Made by a program: the position numbers and the translations under genes. The notes beneath the pieces are model-generated. The model was not told the origin of the DNA, did no database searches, and saw nothing but the letters and a program-made list of their open reading frames with translations. A stretch of 64,000 nucleotides of DNA from Limnohabitans sp. (GTDB lineage: Bacteria > Pseudomonadota > Gammaproteobacteria > Burkholderiales > Burkholderiaceae_C): positions 186,001-250,000 of the forward strand of contig JAOATL010000024.1 of assembly GCA_030158125.1 (NCBI GenBank), in the 5' to 3' direction. This document shows positions 8,694 to 18,547 of the stretch, piece by piece. How positions within the stretch are numbered: position 1 is the first letter of the stretch; each line of letters begins with the position of its first letter.

Positions 8694-9566
8694 ATGCGCA
8701 TTGCTGCTTTCTTTTACCAAGACCAACCTCATGTGGGTTTGGTGTCTCAAGATTTGAACACCGTCACGCCATTCGACCTGCCGCTGGCCGATCGCGAACT
8801 GGGTGCACTCACCCTGGTAGATGCCCTGTCACGTGGCGAAGCTTTGCCAGCGCAGGGTGCCGCCATTGCCTTGAAAGATGTGCAATTGCGTGCGCCCCTG
8901 CCGCACCCCCGTCGTAACATTTTTTGCGTGGGTAAAAACTACCACGCACACGCCAAAGAATTTGCACGCAGTGGCTTTGACAGCAGTGCCAAAGCCGGCG
9001 GCGAAATTCCCGCCGAGCCCATCATCTTTACCAAAGTGCCGGAGTGCGTCATTGCCACGGGCGAAGCCATTGAGATGCCCAAAGTGTCAACCGCCATTGA
9101 CTACGAGGCAGAGTTGGCCGTGATCATTGGCAAGGGTGGTAAGGGCATTACCAAAGCAGATGCCATGAAGCATGTCTGGGGCTACACCATCGTCAATGAC
9201 GTGACGGCTCGCGACTGGCAAAACAAGCACATGCAATGGCACATGGGCAAATCGTTTGACACCTTCTGCCCCATGGGTCCTTGGCTGGTGAGCGCCGATG
9301 AGCTCGACGGTACCAACACCCATGTGCGCTGCTACGTGAATGGCGAAGAGCGCCAAAACGCCGCCACGCCCGATTTGATTTTTGACATTCCCACGCTCAT
9401 TGAAACTTTGAGTGCGGGCATTACCTTGTACCCGGGTGATGTCATTGCCACTGGCACGCCAGTGGGTGTGGGCATTGGCTTTACGCCGCCCAAATACCTC
9501 AAGGCTGGCGATGTGGTGCGCGTGGAAATCGATGGCATTGGCGCCATCGAAAACCCCGTTCAATGA
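8694..9566 (+). CDS. Fumarylacetoacetate hydrolase (FAH) family protein
   Basis: NIFCVGKNYHAHAKEF...DYEAELAVIIGKGGKGI...GYTIVNDVTARDWQ...GDVIATGTPVGVGIGF. Confidence 0.93.
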   Translation: MRIAAFFYQDQPHVGLVSQDLNTVTPFDLPLADRELGALTLVDALSRGEALPAQGAAIALKDVQLRAPLPHPRRNIFCVGKNYHAHAKEFARSGFDSSAKAGGEIPAEPIIFTKVPECVIATGEAIEMPKVSTAIDYEAELAVIIGKGGKGITKADAMKHVWGYTIVNDVTARDWQNKHMQWHMGKSFDTFCPMGPWLVSADELDGTNTHVRCYVNGEERQNAATPDLIFDIPTLIETLSAGITLYPGDVIATGTPVGVGIGFTPPKYLKAGDVVRVEIDGIGAIENPVQ

Positions 9567-10751
9567 TTACTTCAAGCCAGCAGCCGCACGCAGTGTGGCG
9601 GCCAGGTTGGTGCGTTCCCATGTGAAGTTGGGTTCGTCGCGGCCAAAGTGACCGTAGGCGGCCGTCTTGCTGTAGATGGGGCGCAAGAGGTCTAGCATTT
9701 GAATGATGCCTTTGGGGCGCAAGTCAAAGTGTTCGTTCACCAAAGCCGCAATTTGTTCGTCAGGGATCACGCCAGTGCCTTCGGTGTACACCGTCACGTT
9801 CATGGGGCGTGCCACGCCAATGGCGTAGGCCACTTGAATTTGACACTGTGTGGCCAGGCCTGCCGCCACAATGTTCTTGGCCACATAACGCGCCGCATAA
9901 GCCGCAGAGCGGTCCACTTTAGAGGGGTCTTTGCCGGAGAAAGCACCGCCGCCGTGGGGGCAAGCACCGCCGTAAGTGTCCACAATGATCTTGCGACCGG
10001 TTAAGCCGCAATCGCCTTGCGGGCCGCCAATGACAAAGCGGCCTGTGGGGTTGATCAGGTACTTGGTGTCTTGCAACCACTCTTTGGGCAACACAGGCTT
10101 GATGATCTCTTCAATGATGGCTTCATTGAAGCTGGCCTTCATTTTGGTGGCTGATTCGCTTTGATCTGGGCTGTGCTGAGTGGACAACACCACGGTGTCA
10201 ATGCTATGGGGCTTGCCGTCCACGTAGCGCATGGTCACTTGGCTTTTTGCATCAGGGCGCAGGAAAGGCAAGCGGCCGTCTTTGCGCAACTGGGCTTGAC
10301 GCTCGACCAAACGGTGCGCGTAGTATATGGGCGCAGGCATGAGGTCGGGGGTTTCGTCGCAGGCATAGCCAAACATCAGGCCTTGGTCGCCAGCGCCGGT
10401 ATTCAGGTGATCGTCAGACGCATGGTCCACACCTTGGGCAATGTCGTTGGACTGCTTGTCGTAGCAAACCATGACAGCACAACCTTTGTAGTCAATGCCG
10501 TACTCGGTGTTGTCGTAGCCAATGCGCTTGATGGTGTCGCGCGCCACTTGGATGTAGTCGACGTGGGCGTTGGTGGTGATTTCACCGGCCAGCACCACCA
10601 ACCCGGTATTGGTCAGGGTTTCGGCGGCCACGCGGCTGCGGGGGTCTTGTTCAAAAATAGCGTCAAGAATGGCGTCGGAAATTTGATCGGCAACCTTGTC
10701 GGGGTGGCCTTCGGACACGGATTCTGAGGTGAAAAGATAGTCATTCGCCAT
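9567..10751 (-). CDS. metK: S-adenosylmethionine synthetase
   Basis: [31 protein letters not shown]...[34 protein letters not shown]. Confidence 0.98.
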   Translation of the reverse strand: MANDYLFTSESVSEGHPDKVADQISDAILDAIFEQDPRSRVAAETLTNTGLVVLAGEITTNAHVDYIQVARDTIKRIGYDNTEYGIDYKGCAVMVCYDKQSNDIAQGVDHASDDHLNTGAGDQGLMFGYACDETPDLMPAPIYYAHRLVERQAQLRKDGRLPFLRPDAKSQVTMRYVDGKPHSIDTVVLSTQHSPDQSESATKMKASFNEAIIEEIIKPVLPKEWLQDTKYLINPTGRFVIGGPQGDCGLTGRKIIVDTYGGACPHGGGAFSGKDPSKVDRSAAYAARYVAKNIVAAGLATQCQIQVAYAIGVARPMNVTVYTEGTGVIPDEQIAALVNEHFDLRPKGIIQMLDLLRPIYSKTAAYGHFGRDEPNFTWERTNLAATLRAAAGLK

Positions 10752-10783
10752 GAGGGTTCTCCTAAAGTTTGGCATGCGTGTTG

Positions 10784-10831
10784 ATCTGCGCTACCTGAGC
10801 TTTAGGGGCCGCGGCGAACGCTTTAGCAGAT
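10784..10831 (-). other. Possible structured metK leader (6-bp closing stem, internal CTAAAGC direct repeat)
   Basis: Reverse strand ATCTGC...GCAGAT enclosing GCTAAAGCG and CCTAAAGCTC, upstream of the metK start. Confidence 0.3.
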
Positions 10832-10947
10832 TTGTCCGAAGACAAGGCACAATCCGGGGCATGTGATGCATGCTGTCTAGACGGTGTGTGTCGCCCTGCA
10901 AGTTGCTCTGTTTAACTCAGCGACCCGCGTAGTTTACCAAACACAAC

Positions 10948-11790
10948 ATGATTTTTTGGTTTCGTTTTTTGGCCCATTGGCCTTTGTGGACATTGCATGC
11001 ACTAGGCCAGCTCATTGGTTGGCTGGCTTGGCTGTTGTCGCCCACTTACAGGCGCCGGTTTATGGCCAACGTGCAAACCGCTGGCTTGCGCGGATGGCAA
11101 GTGTTGGGTGCCGTGGGGCAGGCGGGTTGCATGTCGACCGAATTGCCGCGGCTTTGGTTGGGCAAACAGCCCTCCGTGACCTGGGCTTCTGGTGCCTTGG
11201 ACACCACCGATGACGCCTATGCTGCAGGGCAAGGCGTGATATTTTTAACCCCGCATTTGGGTTGTTTTGAAATTGCGGCACAAGCCATCGCCGATGCTTT
11301 CAGTGCGAAGTACGGACCGTTGACCGTGCTTTTTCGGCCTTCGCGCCAACCCGGCTTGGCGCAAGTGATGGAAGCCTCTCGCGCCAGACCCGGCCTTGAA
11401 ACGGCCCCCACCACCTTGGCCGGTGTGCGCCAAATGATCAAGGCTTTAAGGGCGGGGCGATCGGTGGGCTTGTTGCCAGACCAAGTGCCGCCTGAAGGCA
11501 TGGGGCAGTGGGCGCCATTTTTTGGCAAGCCTGCTTACACCATGACCTTGGCCGCACGCTTGACCTTGCAGACGGGTGCCAAGCTGGTTTTGGTTTGGGG
11601 CGAGCGCTTGCCGTGGGGCCAAGGCTATCGCATTCACACAAGTGAGTTGCCAGGTGAATTGGCCACCGATGTGGGGGGTGTTGTGTTGCAGATCAACCAA
11701 GCCATGGAACACTTGATTTTGCAGCGACCTGCGCAATATTTGTGGGGCTATGCCCGCTACAAACAGCCGCGTCAGGACCACCCCGCATGA
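10948..11790 (+). CDS. Lysophospholipid/lipid A acyltransferase (LpxL/HtrB family), copy 1
   Basis: TPHLGCFEIAAQ (HX4E-like), LLPDQVPPEGMGQWAPFFGKPAYTMTLAARL. Confidence 0.9.
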   Translation: MIFWFRFLAHWPLWTLHALGQLIGWLAWLLSPTYRRRFMANVQTAGLRGWQVLGAVGQAGCMSTELPRLWLGKQPSVTWASGALDTTDDAYAAGQGVIFLTPHLGCFEIAAQAIADAFSAKYGPLTVLFRPSRQPGLAQVMEASRARPGLETAPTTLAGVRQMIKALRAGRSVGLLPDQVPPEGMGQWAPFFGKPAYTMTLAARLTLQTGAKLVLVWGERLPWGQGYRIHTSELPGELATDVGGVVLQINQAMEHLILQRPAQYLWGYARYKQPRQDHPA

Positions 11791-12680
11791 GTGCTGTGTT
11801 CATTGCTTTGATGCGGTTTTTGGCGCATTGGCCACTGCCTGCACTGCGCATCTTGGGTCACGTCTTGGGATGCTTGCTGTGGGCTGTTGTGCCCAACCGC
11901 CGACGTGTTGTACAGACCAATTTGCGCTTGTGTTTTCCTCTCAAATCTGAAACAGAGGTACGTGCCTTGGCGCGTGCGCATTTTGTGCAATTTGCACAAT
12001 CCTTGTTGGACCGTGCTTGGTTGTGGCACGCGCCATTGGCCACAGTGGCAACTCGTTTGAAATGGGTTGGCACCGACAAGGCGCTGCAGCAATTGGCCCA
12101 AGAAGGCCCCAAGATTGTGTTTGCCCCTCACTTTGTCGGCTTGGACGCGGGGGGCTTGGCCTTGACCTTGAAGGCCAGCAAACCGGTGTCGTTTATTTTT
12201 GTACCCCAGCACAACAAAGTGATGGATGCATGGGTTAGCCAAGGTCGCCAAAGAACCGGCAATGTGAAGCCTTATTTTCGGCACGAAGGTGTGAAGCACA
12301 TCATGAGCGGATTGCGTTTGGGCGAAATGTTGCACCTGTCACCCGACATGGATTTTGGGCCAGAAGAATCTATCTTCGTTTCCTTCATGGGCGTGCCTGC
12401 AGCCACGGTGCCCTCCTTGTCGCGCTTTGCCCGACTGGGCCGCGCACCGGTCATGAGTTTGGTGACAAGGATGACGCCACAAGGCTATGAAATGGACGTG
12501 TCCGAGTGTTGGCAAGACTTTCCCACAGCCGATGTGCAGGCCGACACCCAGCGGATGAACGATGCACTGGCCAAGGCCATTGAAGGCTCACCCGCGCAAT
12601 ATTATTGGGTGCACAAACGCTTTAAAACACGCCCTGTAGGTGCGCCAGCTGTTTACAAGAAGGCGGCCATTTCGCGCTGA
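11787..12680 (+). CDS. Lysophospholipid/lipid A acyltransferase (LpxL/HtrB family), copy 2
   Basis: ATGA overlap with copy 1; APHFVGLDAGGLAL, LSPDMDFGPEESIFVSFMGVPAATVPSLSRFARL. Confidence 0.9.
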   Translation: MSAVFIALMRFLAHWPLPALRILGHVLGCLLWAVVPNRRRVVQTNLRLCFPLKSETEVRALARAHFVQFAQSLLDRAWLWHAPLATVATRLKWVGTDKALQQLAQEGPKIVFAPHFVGLDAGGLALTLKASKPVSFIFVPQHNKVMDAWVSQGRQRTGNVKPYFRHEGVKHIMSGLRLGEMLHLSPDMDFGPEESIFVSFMGVPAATVPSLSRFARLGRAPVMSLVTRMTPQGYEMDVSECWQDFPTADVQADTQRMNDALAKAIEGSPAQYYWVHKRFKTRPVGAPAVYKKAAISR

Positions 12681-13543
12681 ACAATGCCGGGCTGCTCATG
12701 CACCACCCAGTGTGATGCGTTGCTGATGGGCACATAGGTGAGCTGAGGAATGTACTGCGACAAACCTTCGTTCAAACTGGGCAGCAGGGCCACATCCTTC
12801 AAGCCCCACAGCAACAAAGTGGGCACCTGAATGTGCAACATGCTGTCGGGCAACTCCAAATTTTGCAGCGTGTTTTCACCGGGCTTGCTGGGCTTCAAGG
12901 GCGAGGCGCAGTAATAGTTCAGGCCACCTTGCAAACCGCATGACCATGCTGCAAGGTACTGAGCTTTGACCTCAGGCGTCAGCCATGTGGGTTGGAGCCC
13001 TTTTGCCAAAAAGCCAAACATCACTTCAAACTGATTGGCACTGAGCTCAGTCGCAGCGTGTGGCTCGCAGAAATAATTCATGTACTCGCTGGCCGCAATT
13101 TGCGCGGGATTGCTTTTGAGGTCGCGTAAAAAAGTACCTGGATGCGGCGAGTTGATGATGAACAATTTTTGCATCAACTGAGGCAATTGGTTGGCAATGT
13201 TCCACGCCACACCACCGCCCCAATCGTGCGCCACCAGCGCTTTCAAAGGCGCTGTGCCTGCTTCAATTTGAATCAGGGCGGCAATGTCTTGCACCAAGAA
13301 TTTGGCCCGATACGCAGCCACATCGCTGGGCTGGCTTGATTTTTCGTAACCCCGCAAATTGGGCGCCACACACCGGTAGCCACCGTTTTCGGGTTTGGCG
13401 AAATGCAGCAACATCTCATCCCATACAAATGCGGCCTCTGGAAACCCGTGCAAGAACATCAACACAGGCTGCCCTTTGGTGCCAGCGGCCCGGCAACTCA
13501 GTTGAATGCCGTGGGGCAGGTCTTGCTGCCAAGTTTCAATCAT
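12653..13543 (-). CDS. Alpha/beta hydrolase (epoxide hydrolase-like)
   Basis: PVLMFLHGFPEAAFVWDEML, VAHDWGGGVAWNIA, LLLWGLKDVALLP, SNASHWVVHEQP. Confidence 0.9.
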   Translation of the reverse strand: MIETWQQDLPHGIQLSCRAAGTKGQPVLMFLHGFPEAAFVWDEMLLHFAKPENGGYRCVAPNLRGYEKSSQPSDVAAYRAKFLVQDIAALIQIEAGTAPLKALVAHDWGGGVAWNIANQLPQLMQKLFIINSPHPGTFLRDLKSNPAQIAASEYMNYFCEPHAATELSANQFEVMFGFLAKGLQPTWLTPEVKAQYLAAWSCGLQGGLNYYCASPLKPSKPGENTLQNLELPDSMLHIQVPTLLLWGLKDVALLPSLNEGLSQYIPQLTYVPISNASHWVVHEQPGIVQREMAAFL

Positions 13544-14270
13544 CGGTGTGCGTCCAGTCCCACATCAGTTGGGCCAAATCTTCAACCCCTTGTTTTTTGA
13601 GGGCAGAAAACAATTTGGCCTGACCGCCACCCGCTTGAAGCTTGGCAATTGACAAGGCTTTGGCGCCCTCTGAGCGGGTGAGCTTGTCTGACTTGGTGAG
13701 CAATACCAAGAAGTTCAGGCCTTCCTCCACGCGAGGGCGAATGACCTCCAGGAGAACCTCGTCCAGCTCGGTCATGCCCAAGCGGGGGTCGCACAACAGC
13801 ACAATGCCTTTGAGGTTTTCGCGGGTGACCAGGTAATTGGCCATGACTTTTTGCCAGCGCAGCTTGTCTTGCTTGGGCACAGCGGCATAGCCGTAGCCTG
13901 GCAAGTCGGCCAAAACAGCATCTGTCACACCCTGCTTGCCCAGTGCAAACAGGTTGATGTGCTGGGTTCGGCCTGGTTTTTTGGAGGCAAAAGCCAGCTG
14001 TTTTTGTTGGGTGAGGGTGTTGATGCAGGTCGATTTGCCCGCGTTTGAGCGGCCCACAAAGGCAATTTCGGGCACGTCGAGCGCTGGCAAATGGAACAAT
14101 TCAGCCGCTGTGGTCAGAAATCGGGCCGTGTGCATCCAGCCCATGGGCGTGATGGGCTTGATGTCGGGCGTTGCTGGGGCCGTGGCCGCCTTGGTAGAGG
14201 GCTTTCGCACCTTGGGAGGCACGATGGGATCGGTGGAATCGGGGCTTGTTTTGGTGGCCATTCGGGTCAA
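13536..14270 (-). CDS. engB: Ribosome biogenesis GTPase YihA/YsxC (EngB)
   Basis: PEIAFVGRSNAGKSTCINTL, DLPGYGYAAVPK, LLTKSDKLTRSE. Confidence 0.95.
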   Translation of the reverse strand: MTRMATKTSPDSTDPIVPPKVRKPSTKAATAPATPDIKPITPMGWMHTARFLTTAAELFHLPALDVPEIAFVGRSNAGKSTCINTLTQQKQLAFASKKPGRTQHINLFALGKQGVTDAVLADLPGYGYAAVPKQDKLRWQKVMANYLVTRENLKGIVLLCDPRLGMTELDEVLLEVIRPRVEEGLNFLVLLTKSDKLTRSEGAKALSIAKLQAGGGQAKLFSALKKQGVEDLAQLMWDWTHTDD

Positions 14271-14340
14271 ACTTTAAGGGCGTCAGAAATGACGCAAGCA
14301 GGCATTGTAGAATCCCATGGTTTAGCGCCCACTATTTCGG

Positions 14341-14982
14341 ATGTCGTCCATGAAGTCAATGACTAAATTTTTGTTCGCCGCCTTCGCATCAGTTTTGATG
14401 GTTGGCTCTGTTTTTGCTGCCGATGCTGCGCCCAAGGCCGAAAAGCCCGATCTGGCCAAAGGCGAGGCCATTGTGGCGGGCGTTTGTGCCGCTTGCCACT
14501 CGGCCGATGGCAATTCCATGATTCCTCTCAACCCCAAGCTGTCTCAGCAACATCCTGAGTACACCGTCAAGCAATTGCAAGAGTTCAAATCTGGCAAGCG
14601 TGCCAATCCGGTCATGAGCGGCTTTGCGTCTCAGTTGAGCGATGCCGACATGCGCAATGTGGCGTATTTCTTGGCCAGCAAACCTGCTGCGCCTGGTTTC
14701 GCCAAAGAAAAAGAAACAGCTGGTTTGGGTGAAAAGATTTACCGCGGCGGCATCGCCGATCGCCAAATTGCCGCTTGTGCGGGCTGCCACAGCCCCAATG
14801 GTTCTGGCATGCCTGCGCAGTACCCCCGTTTGTCTGGCCAACATGCCGATTACACCGCCAGTCAACTGACGCAGTTCCGTGATGGCGTTCGCAAAAACAG
14901 CCTGCAAATGACCCAAGTGGCAGCCAAAATGAATGACCGCGAAATCAAGGCTGTGGCAGATTACATCGCTGGTTTGCGTTAA
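14341..14982 (+). CDS. Cytochrome c4 (di-haem c-type cytochrome)
   Basis: Signal peptide and two CXXCH motifs (CAACHSADG, CAGCHSPNG). Confidence 0.92.
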   Translation: MSSMKSMTKFLFAAFASVLMVGSVFAADAAPKAEKPDLAKGEAIVAGVCAACHSADGNSMIPLNPKLSQQHPEYTVKQLQEFKSGKRANPVMSGFASQLSDADMRNVAYFLASKPAAPGFAKEKETAGLGEKIYRGGIADRQIAACAGCHSPNGSGMPAQYPRLSGQHADYTASQLTQFRDGVRKNSLQMTQVAAKMNDREIKAVADYIAGLR

Positions 14983-15016
14983 TCGCACCCCAGACGACCC
15001 CGAAGTCGTCAATCTC

Positions 15017-15047
15017 AAAAATGGGCCTCTCAGGCCCATTTTTTTTG
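15017..15047 (+). terminator. Intrinsic terminator after cytochrome c4
   Basis: aaaatgggcct-ctc-aggcccattttttttg. Confidence 0.9.
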
Positions 15048-15129
15048 TCGAAGTCTGCGCTTTAACCCTTGGTCATACGGGGTTTTGCCTGAAGTTTTCC
15101 AATGCATTCAAATTGATCGAAAGCTTGTC

Positions 15130-16122
15130 ATGCTCATTCGCACTCACCAAGATGGCTTTATTCACCCGCTCAGCAGCGAAATCACGTCGCCTGAGGCTTA
15201 CGCCACCCGGCGGCAATTGCTGCGTCAGTGGACAGCGGGCGCCGCTGCAGCTGGCTTGTCAGCTTGGGGGCAACGCGAGGCTTTCGCGCAAGGAACGACG
15301 GCCAAGCTGGCGGCTTTGCCCGCCAATCAATCGCCGGTGCAAGGCGCCATGGCGGTTGAAAAACTGACCTCTCAGCACGACGCCACCACGTACAACAACT
15401 TCTACGAATTTGGCGTGGACAAATCCGACCCCGCGCGCAAAGCCCATACGCTGAAAACCACGCCATGGTCTATCGAGGTCGAGGGCTTGGTCAAAAAGCC
15501 CACGCGTTTTAACTTGGAAGACATCATGAAATGGGGGGCCATGCAAGAGCGCATTTACCGCTTGCGTTGCGTGGAAGGCTGGTCCATGGTCATTCCTTGG
15601 ATTGGGTATTCTTTGTCCGATTTGATTCGGCGCGTGGAGCCCTTGCCTGGCGCCAAGTACATTGAATTCATCACGCAGGCAGATGCCCAAACCATGCCTG
15701 GTATTCGCGGTGGTTATTTGGATTGGCCATACACCGAAGGCCTGCGCATGGACGAAGCCATGCACCCTTTAACTCTCCTCAGCTTTGGCATGTATGGCGA
15801 GGTCTTGCCCAAACAGAACGGTGCGCCCGTGCGCTTGGTGGTGCCTTGGAAATATGGTTTCAAAAGTGGCAAGAGCATTGTCAAAATTCGCTTTGTAGAA
15901 AAGCAGCCTGTGGTGTCGTGGGAAAAGGCGGCGCCGCAAGAGTATGGTTTTTATTCCAACGTCAACCCCAAGGTGGACCATCCGCGCTGGAGCCAGGCTT
16001 CCGAGCGACGCATCGGTGAAGGCGGTCTGCTGGACAAAAAACGCAAGACCCTGATGTTCAACGGCTACGAGGCGCAAGTGGCATCGCTCTATGCTGGCAT
16101 GGACTTGGTCAAACACTTCTGA
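15130..16122 (+). CDS. msrP: Periplasmic methionine sulfoxide reductase catalytic subunit MsrP (YedY)
   Basis: Tat-type N-term [30 protein letters not shown]...[20 protein letters not shown]; msrQ follows. Confidence 0.95.
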   Translation: MLIRTHQDGFIHPLSSEITSPEAYATRRQLLRQWTAGAAAAGLSAWGQREAFAQGTTAKLAALPANQSPVQGAMAVEKLTSQHDATTYNNFYEFGVDKSDPARKAHTLKTTPWSIEVEGLVKKPTRFNLEDIMKWGAMQERIYRLRCVEGWSMVIPWIGYSLSDLIRRVEPLPGAKYIEFITQADAQTMPGIRGGYLDWPYTEGLRMDEAMHPLTLLSFGMYGEVLPKQNGAPVRLVVPWKYGFKSGKSIVKIRFVEKQPVVSWEKAAPQEYGFYSNVNPKVDHPRWSQASERRIGEGGLLDKKRKTLMFNGYEAQVASLYAGMDLVKHF

Positions 16123-16763
16123 TGCGGCGTTTGCACACCCATCAGCACTTACGTCAGCACTTACGTCATCCGTTGGCCAAGTGGACATGGGTGGCATGTT
16201 CGCTTGTGCCATTTGTGTATTTGTGCGCAGGCGTTTGGTGGGACCGTTTGGGCCCCAATCCAGCAGAGGCCCTGATTCGCGCCAGCGGTGATTGGACCTT
16301 GCGATTCTTGTGCATCACCTTGTTGATCACACCCTTGCGCATCACCACCCAATGGCCCGAGTGGCTTTTGTTCAGACGCAGCTTGGGCTTGCTGACCTTC
16401 TTCTACGCGTGCCTCCATGCGCTGTGCTACAGCCTGCTCGACATGTCGTGGGAATGGGATGAGATTGCCAAGGACATTGTCAAACGCCCCTTCATTGCAG
16501 TGGGCCTTGCCTGCTTTGTGCTTTTGATGGCGTTGGCCGCCACCTCGTTCAATGCGGCGGTGAAAGCCATGGGCGCAACACGTTGGCGCCAATTGCACCG
16601 GGCTGTGTATGCCGTTGCGGTGCTGGGCATTTTGCATTTCTTTTGGATGCGTGCCACCAAAAGAAATTTTGCAGAGGTCTGGTTGTACGCCAGCCTCTTA
16701 GGTGCGCTGTTGGGTTGGCGCGTTTATCACTTCACCAAGCGTTCGCTTTGGAAGGTGTCTTGA
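16122..16763 (+). CDS. msrQ: Haem-binding membrane subunit MsrQ (YedZ)
   Basis: Stop/start overlap with msrP; multi-TM protein RFLCITLLITPLRI...RRSLGLLTFFYACLHALCY. Confidence 0.93.
   Translation: MRRLHTHQHLRQHLRHPLAKWTWVACSLVPFVYLCAGVWWDRLGPNPAEALIRASGDWTLRFLCITLLITPLRITTQWPEWLLFRRSLGLLTFFYACLHALCYSLLDMSWEWDEIAKDIVKRPFIAVGLACFVLLMALAATSFNAAVKAMGATRWRQLHRAVYAVAVLGILHFFWMRATKRNFAEVWLYASLLGALLGWRVYHFTKRSLWKVS
16143..16166 (+). repeat. 12-bp direct duplication in the msrQ 5' end
   Basis: cagcacttacgt x2. Confidence 0.9.
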
Positions 16764-18004
16764 GGCGTTTCGCGTTCGCGAATCAAATGAACCGCTTTGC
16801 CATCGATCAACACTTCGGCTGCGCGGCCACGGGTGTTGTAGTTGCTGGCCATGCTCATGCAATACGCACCTGCTGACAAGACGGCCAAGGTGTCGCCCGC
16901 CTGAACGTTCAATTCTCGGTCGCGGCCAATCCAGTCACCACTTTCGCACACGGGACCCACCACGTCCACCAAGGTGGTGGCACCAGGGCGCGGCGCCACG
17001 GGCACGATGTGATGAAAGGCTTGGTACATGGCCGGACGCGGCAAGTCGTTCATGGCGGCATCAATGATGCAAAAGTTTTTTTGCTCGCCAGGCTTCATGA
17101 ACACCACATCGGTCAAGCACACGCCTGCATTGCCGACCAAAGAGCGGCCGGGCTCAATCATCAACTGCCGATCGCCGTAGCCACGTGCATCAAGCTTGGC
17201 CAACAACTGGTGCCACAACTGGTCGGCGGCAGGCGGTGTGTCGCCGTTGTAGTTGATGCCCAGACCGCCACCAAAGTCGATGTGGTGAATGGGTATGCCG
17301 GCGGCTTCGACTTCGGCCACCAAATCCAAAATGCGGTCCATCGCGTCCAGGTAGGGCGTGGCTTCTGTAATTTGCGAGCCGATGTGGCAATCAATGCCCA
17401 CCACTTTCAGGCCCGGCAGAGACGCTGCACGTTGGTAAGTTTGAAGCGCATGCTCGTGGGCCACGCCAAATTTGTTGCCCTTCAAGCCCGTGGAAATATA
17501 GGGGTGTGTCTTGGGGTCGACGTTGGGATTGACGCGCAGGCTGACTGGCGCACGCGTGTTGAGCGACAAAGCCACCTCGTTCAAAACTTCCAGCTCTGCG
17601 TCGCTTTCGACGTTGAAACAGCCGATGCCAAGCTGCAAAGCCTGTTTCATTTCTGCACGTGTTTTGCCCACGCCAGAAAAAATGATTTTGGCGGGTGTGC
17701 CACCAGCAGCCAAGACGCGCGCCAATTCGCCGCCCGAGACAATGTCAAAACCACAACCGGCTTGCGCAAACACTTGCAACACCGCCAAATTGGAGTTGGC
17801 TTTCATGGCATAGCAAATTTGTGCTTTGCGACCTGCGAAACCGCGCTGGTAGGCGGCCAAGGCAGACAACATGGCCGCTTTGGAATAGGCAAACACAGGC
17901 GTGCCAAATTGGCTTGCCACATCGGACAGGGCGACGCCCTCCATGTGCAAGGCCTCGCCTTGGTATGCAATGTGAGGTTGGCCGGGGAGTGCGTTGGCTG
18001 TCAT
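16727..18004 (-). CDS. lysA: Diaminopimelate decarboxylase
   Basis: ICYAMKANSNLAVLQ, GCGFDIVSGGEL, HIDFGGGLGINY, EPGRSLVGNAG, CESGDW. Confidence 0.97.
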   Translation of the reverse strand: MTANALPGQPHIAYQGEALHMEGVALSDVASQFGTPVFAYSKAAMLSALAAYQRGFAGRKAQICYAMKANSNLAVLQVFAQAGCGFDIVSGGELARVLAAGGTPAKIIFSGVGKTRAEMKQALQLGIGCFNVESDAELEVLNEVALSLNTRAPVSLRVNPNVDPKTHPYISTGLKGNKFGVAHEHALQTYQRAASLPGLKVVGIDCHIGSQITEATPYLDAMDRILDLVAEVEAAGIPIHHIDFGGGLGINYNGDTPPAADQLWHQLLAKLDARGYGDRQLMIEPGRSLVGNAGVCLTDVVFMKPGEQKNFCIIDAAMNDLPRPAMYQAFHHIVPVAPRPGATTLVDVVGPVCESGDWIGRDRELNVQAGDTLAVLSAGAYCMSMASNYNTRGRAAEVLIDGKAVHLIRERETPQDTFQSERLVK

Positions 18005-18177
18005 GGTTCAGTTTTGGAAGGTGGCTGAGGCATCAAAGTTTGGAGCAGTGTGGCGCGGTCTGCCGCCAAGGGGTCTTGGGGGTGAACCAGAGGCCCTTTT
18101 TGGCCGCAGGCGCTCAAAGCCACCGCACAAACCCCAAGGATTTGACCAATGACTAAAATTCTCAAAACTTTGAACAT
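18001..18177 (-). CDS. lptM: Small lipoprotein, LptM (YifL)-like
   Basis: [20 protein letters not shown] lipobox plus CGQKGPL motif; directly upstream of lysA. Confidence 0.8.
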   Translation of the reverse strand: MFKVLRILVIGQILGVCAVALSACGQKGPLVHPQDPLAADRATLLQTLMPQPPSKTEP

Positions 18178-18190
18178 GTCACGGATTGTA

Positions 18191-18514
18191 ATGACCGACC
18201 TCGAATTTCTGGATACCGCTGAAAGCCTTTTGTCACGCATTGAGGCCAGTTGCGATCGCATCAACGACGAAACCGATGCCGACATCGACAATCAGCGCGT
18301 GGGTGGCATGATCACCATCAGTTTCAGCAACCGCAGCCAAATCATTGTGAATTTGCAAAAACCGCTGCATGAAGTTTGGCTGGCCGCCAAATCGGGCGGC
18401 TACCACTACAAGTTCAAAGACGGCCAATGGCAGGACACCAAGGGTGCGGGTGAGTTCTTTGAAAACCTCTCGCGCTTTGCGTCCCAACAATCAGGCGTGG
18501 CGTTGGGCTTCTAA
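18191..18514 (+). CDS. cyaY: Frataxin-like iron donor CyaY
   Basis: [25 protein letters not shown]...[26 protein letters not shown]. Confidence 0.95.
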   Translation: MTDLEFLDTAESLLSRIEASCDRINDETDADIDNQRVGGMITISFSNRSQIIVNLQKPLHEVWLAAKSGGYHYKFKDGQWQDTKGAGEFFENLSRFASQQSGVALGF

Positions 18515-18547
18515 CCCTTTTGGGCCCATTCTTGACCCGTTGCTGAT

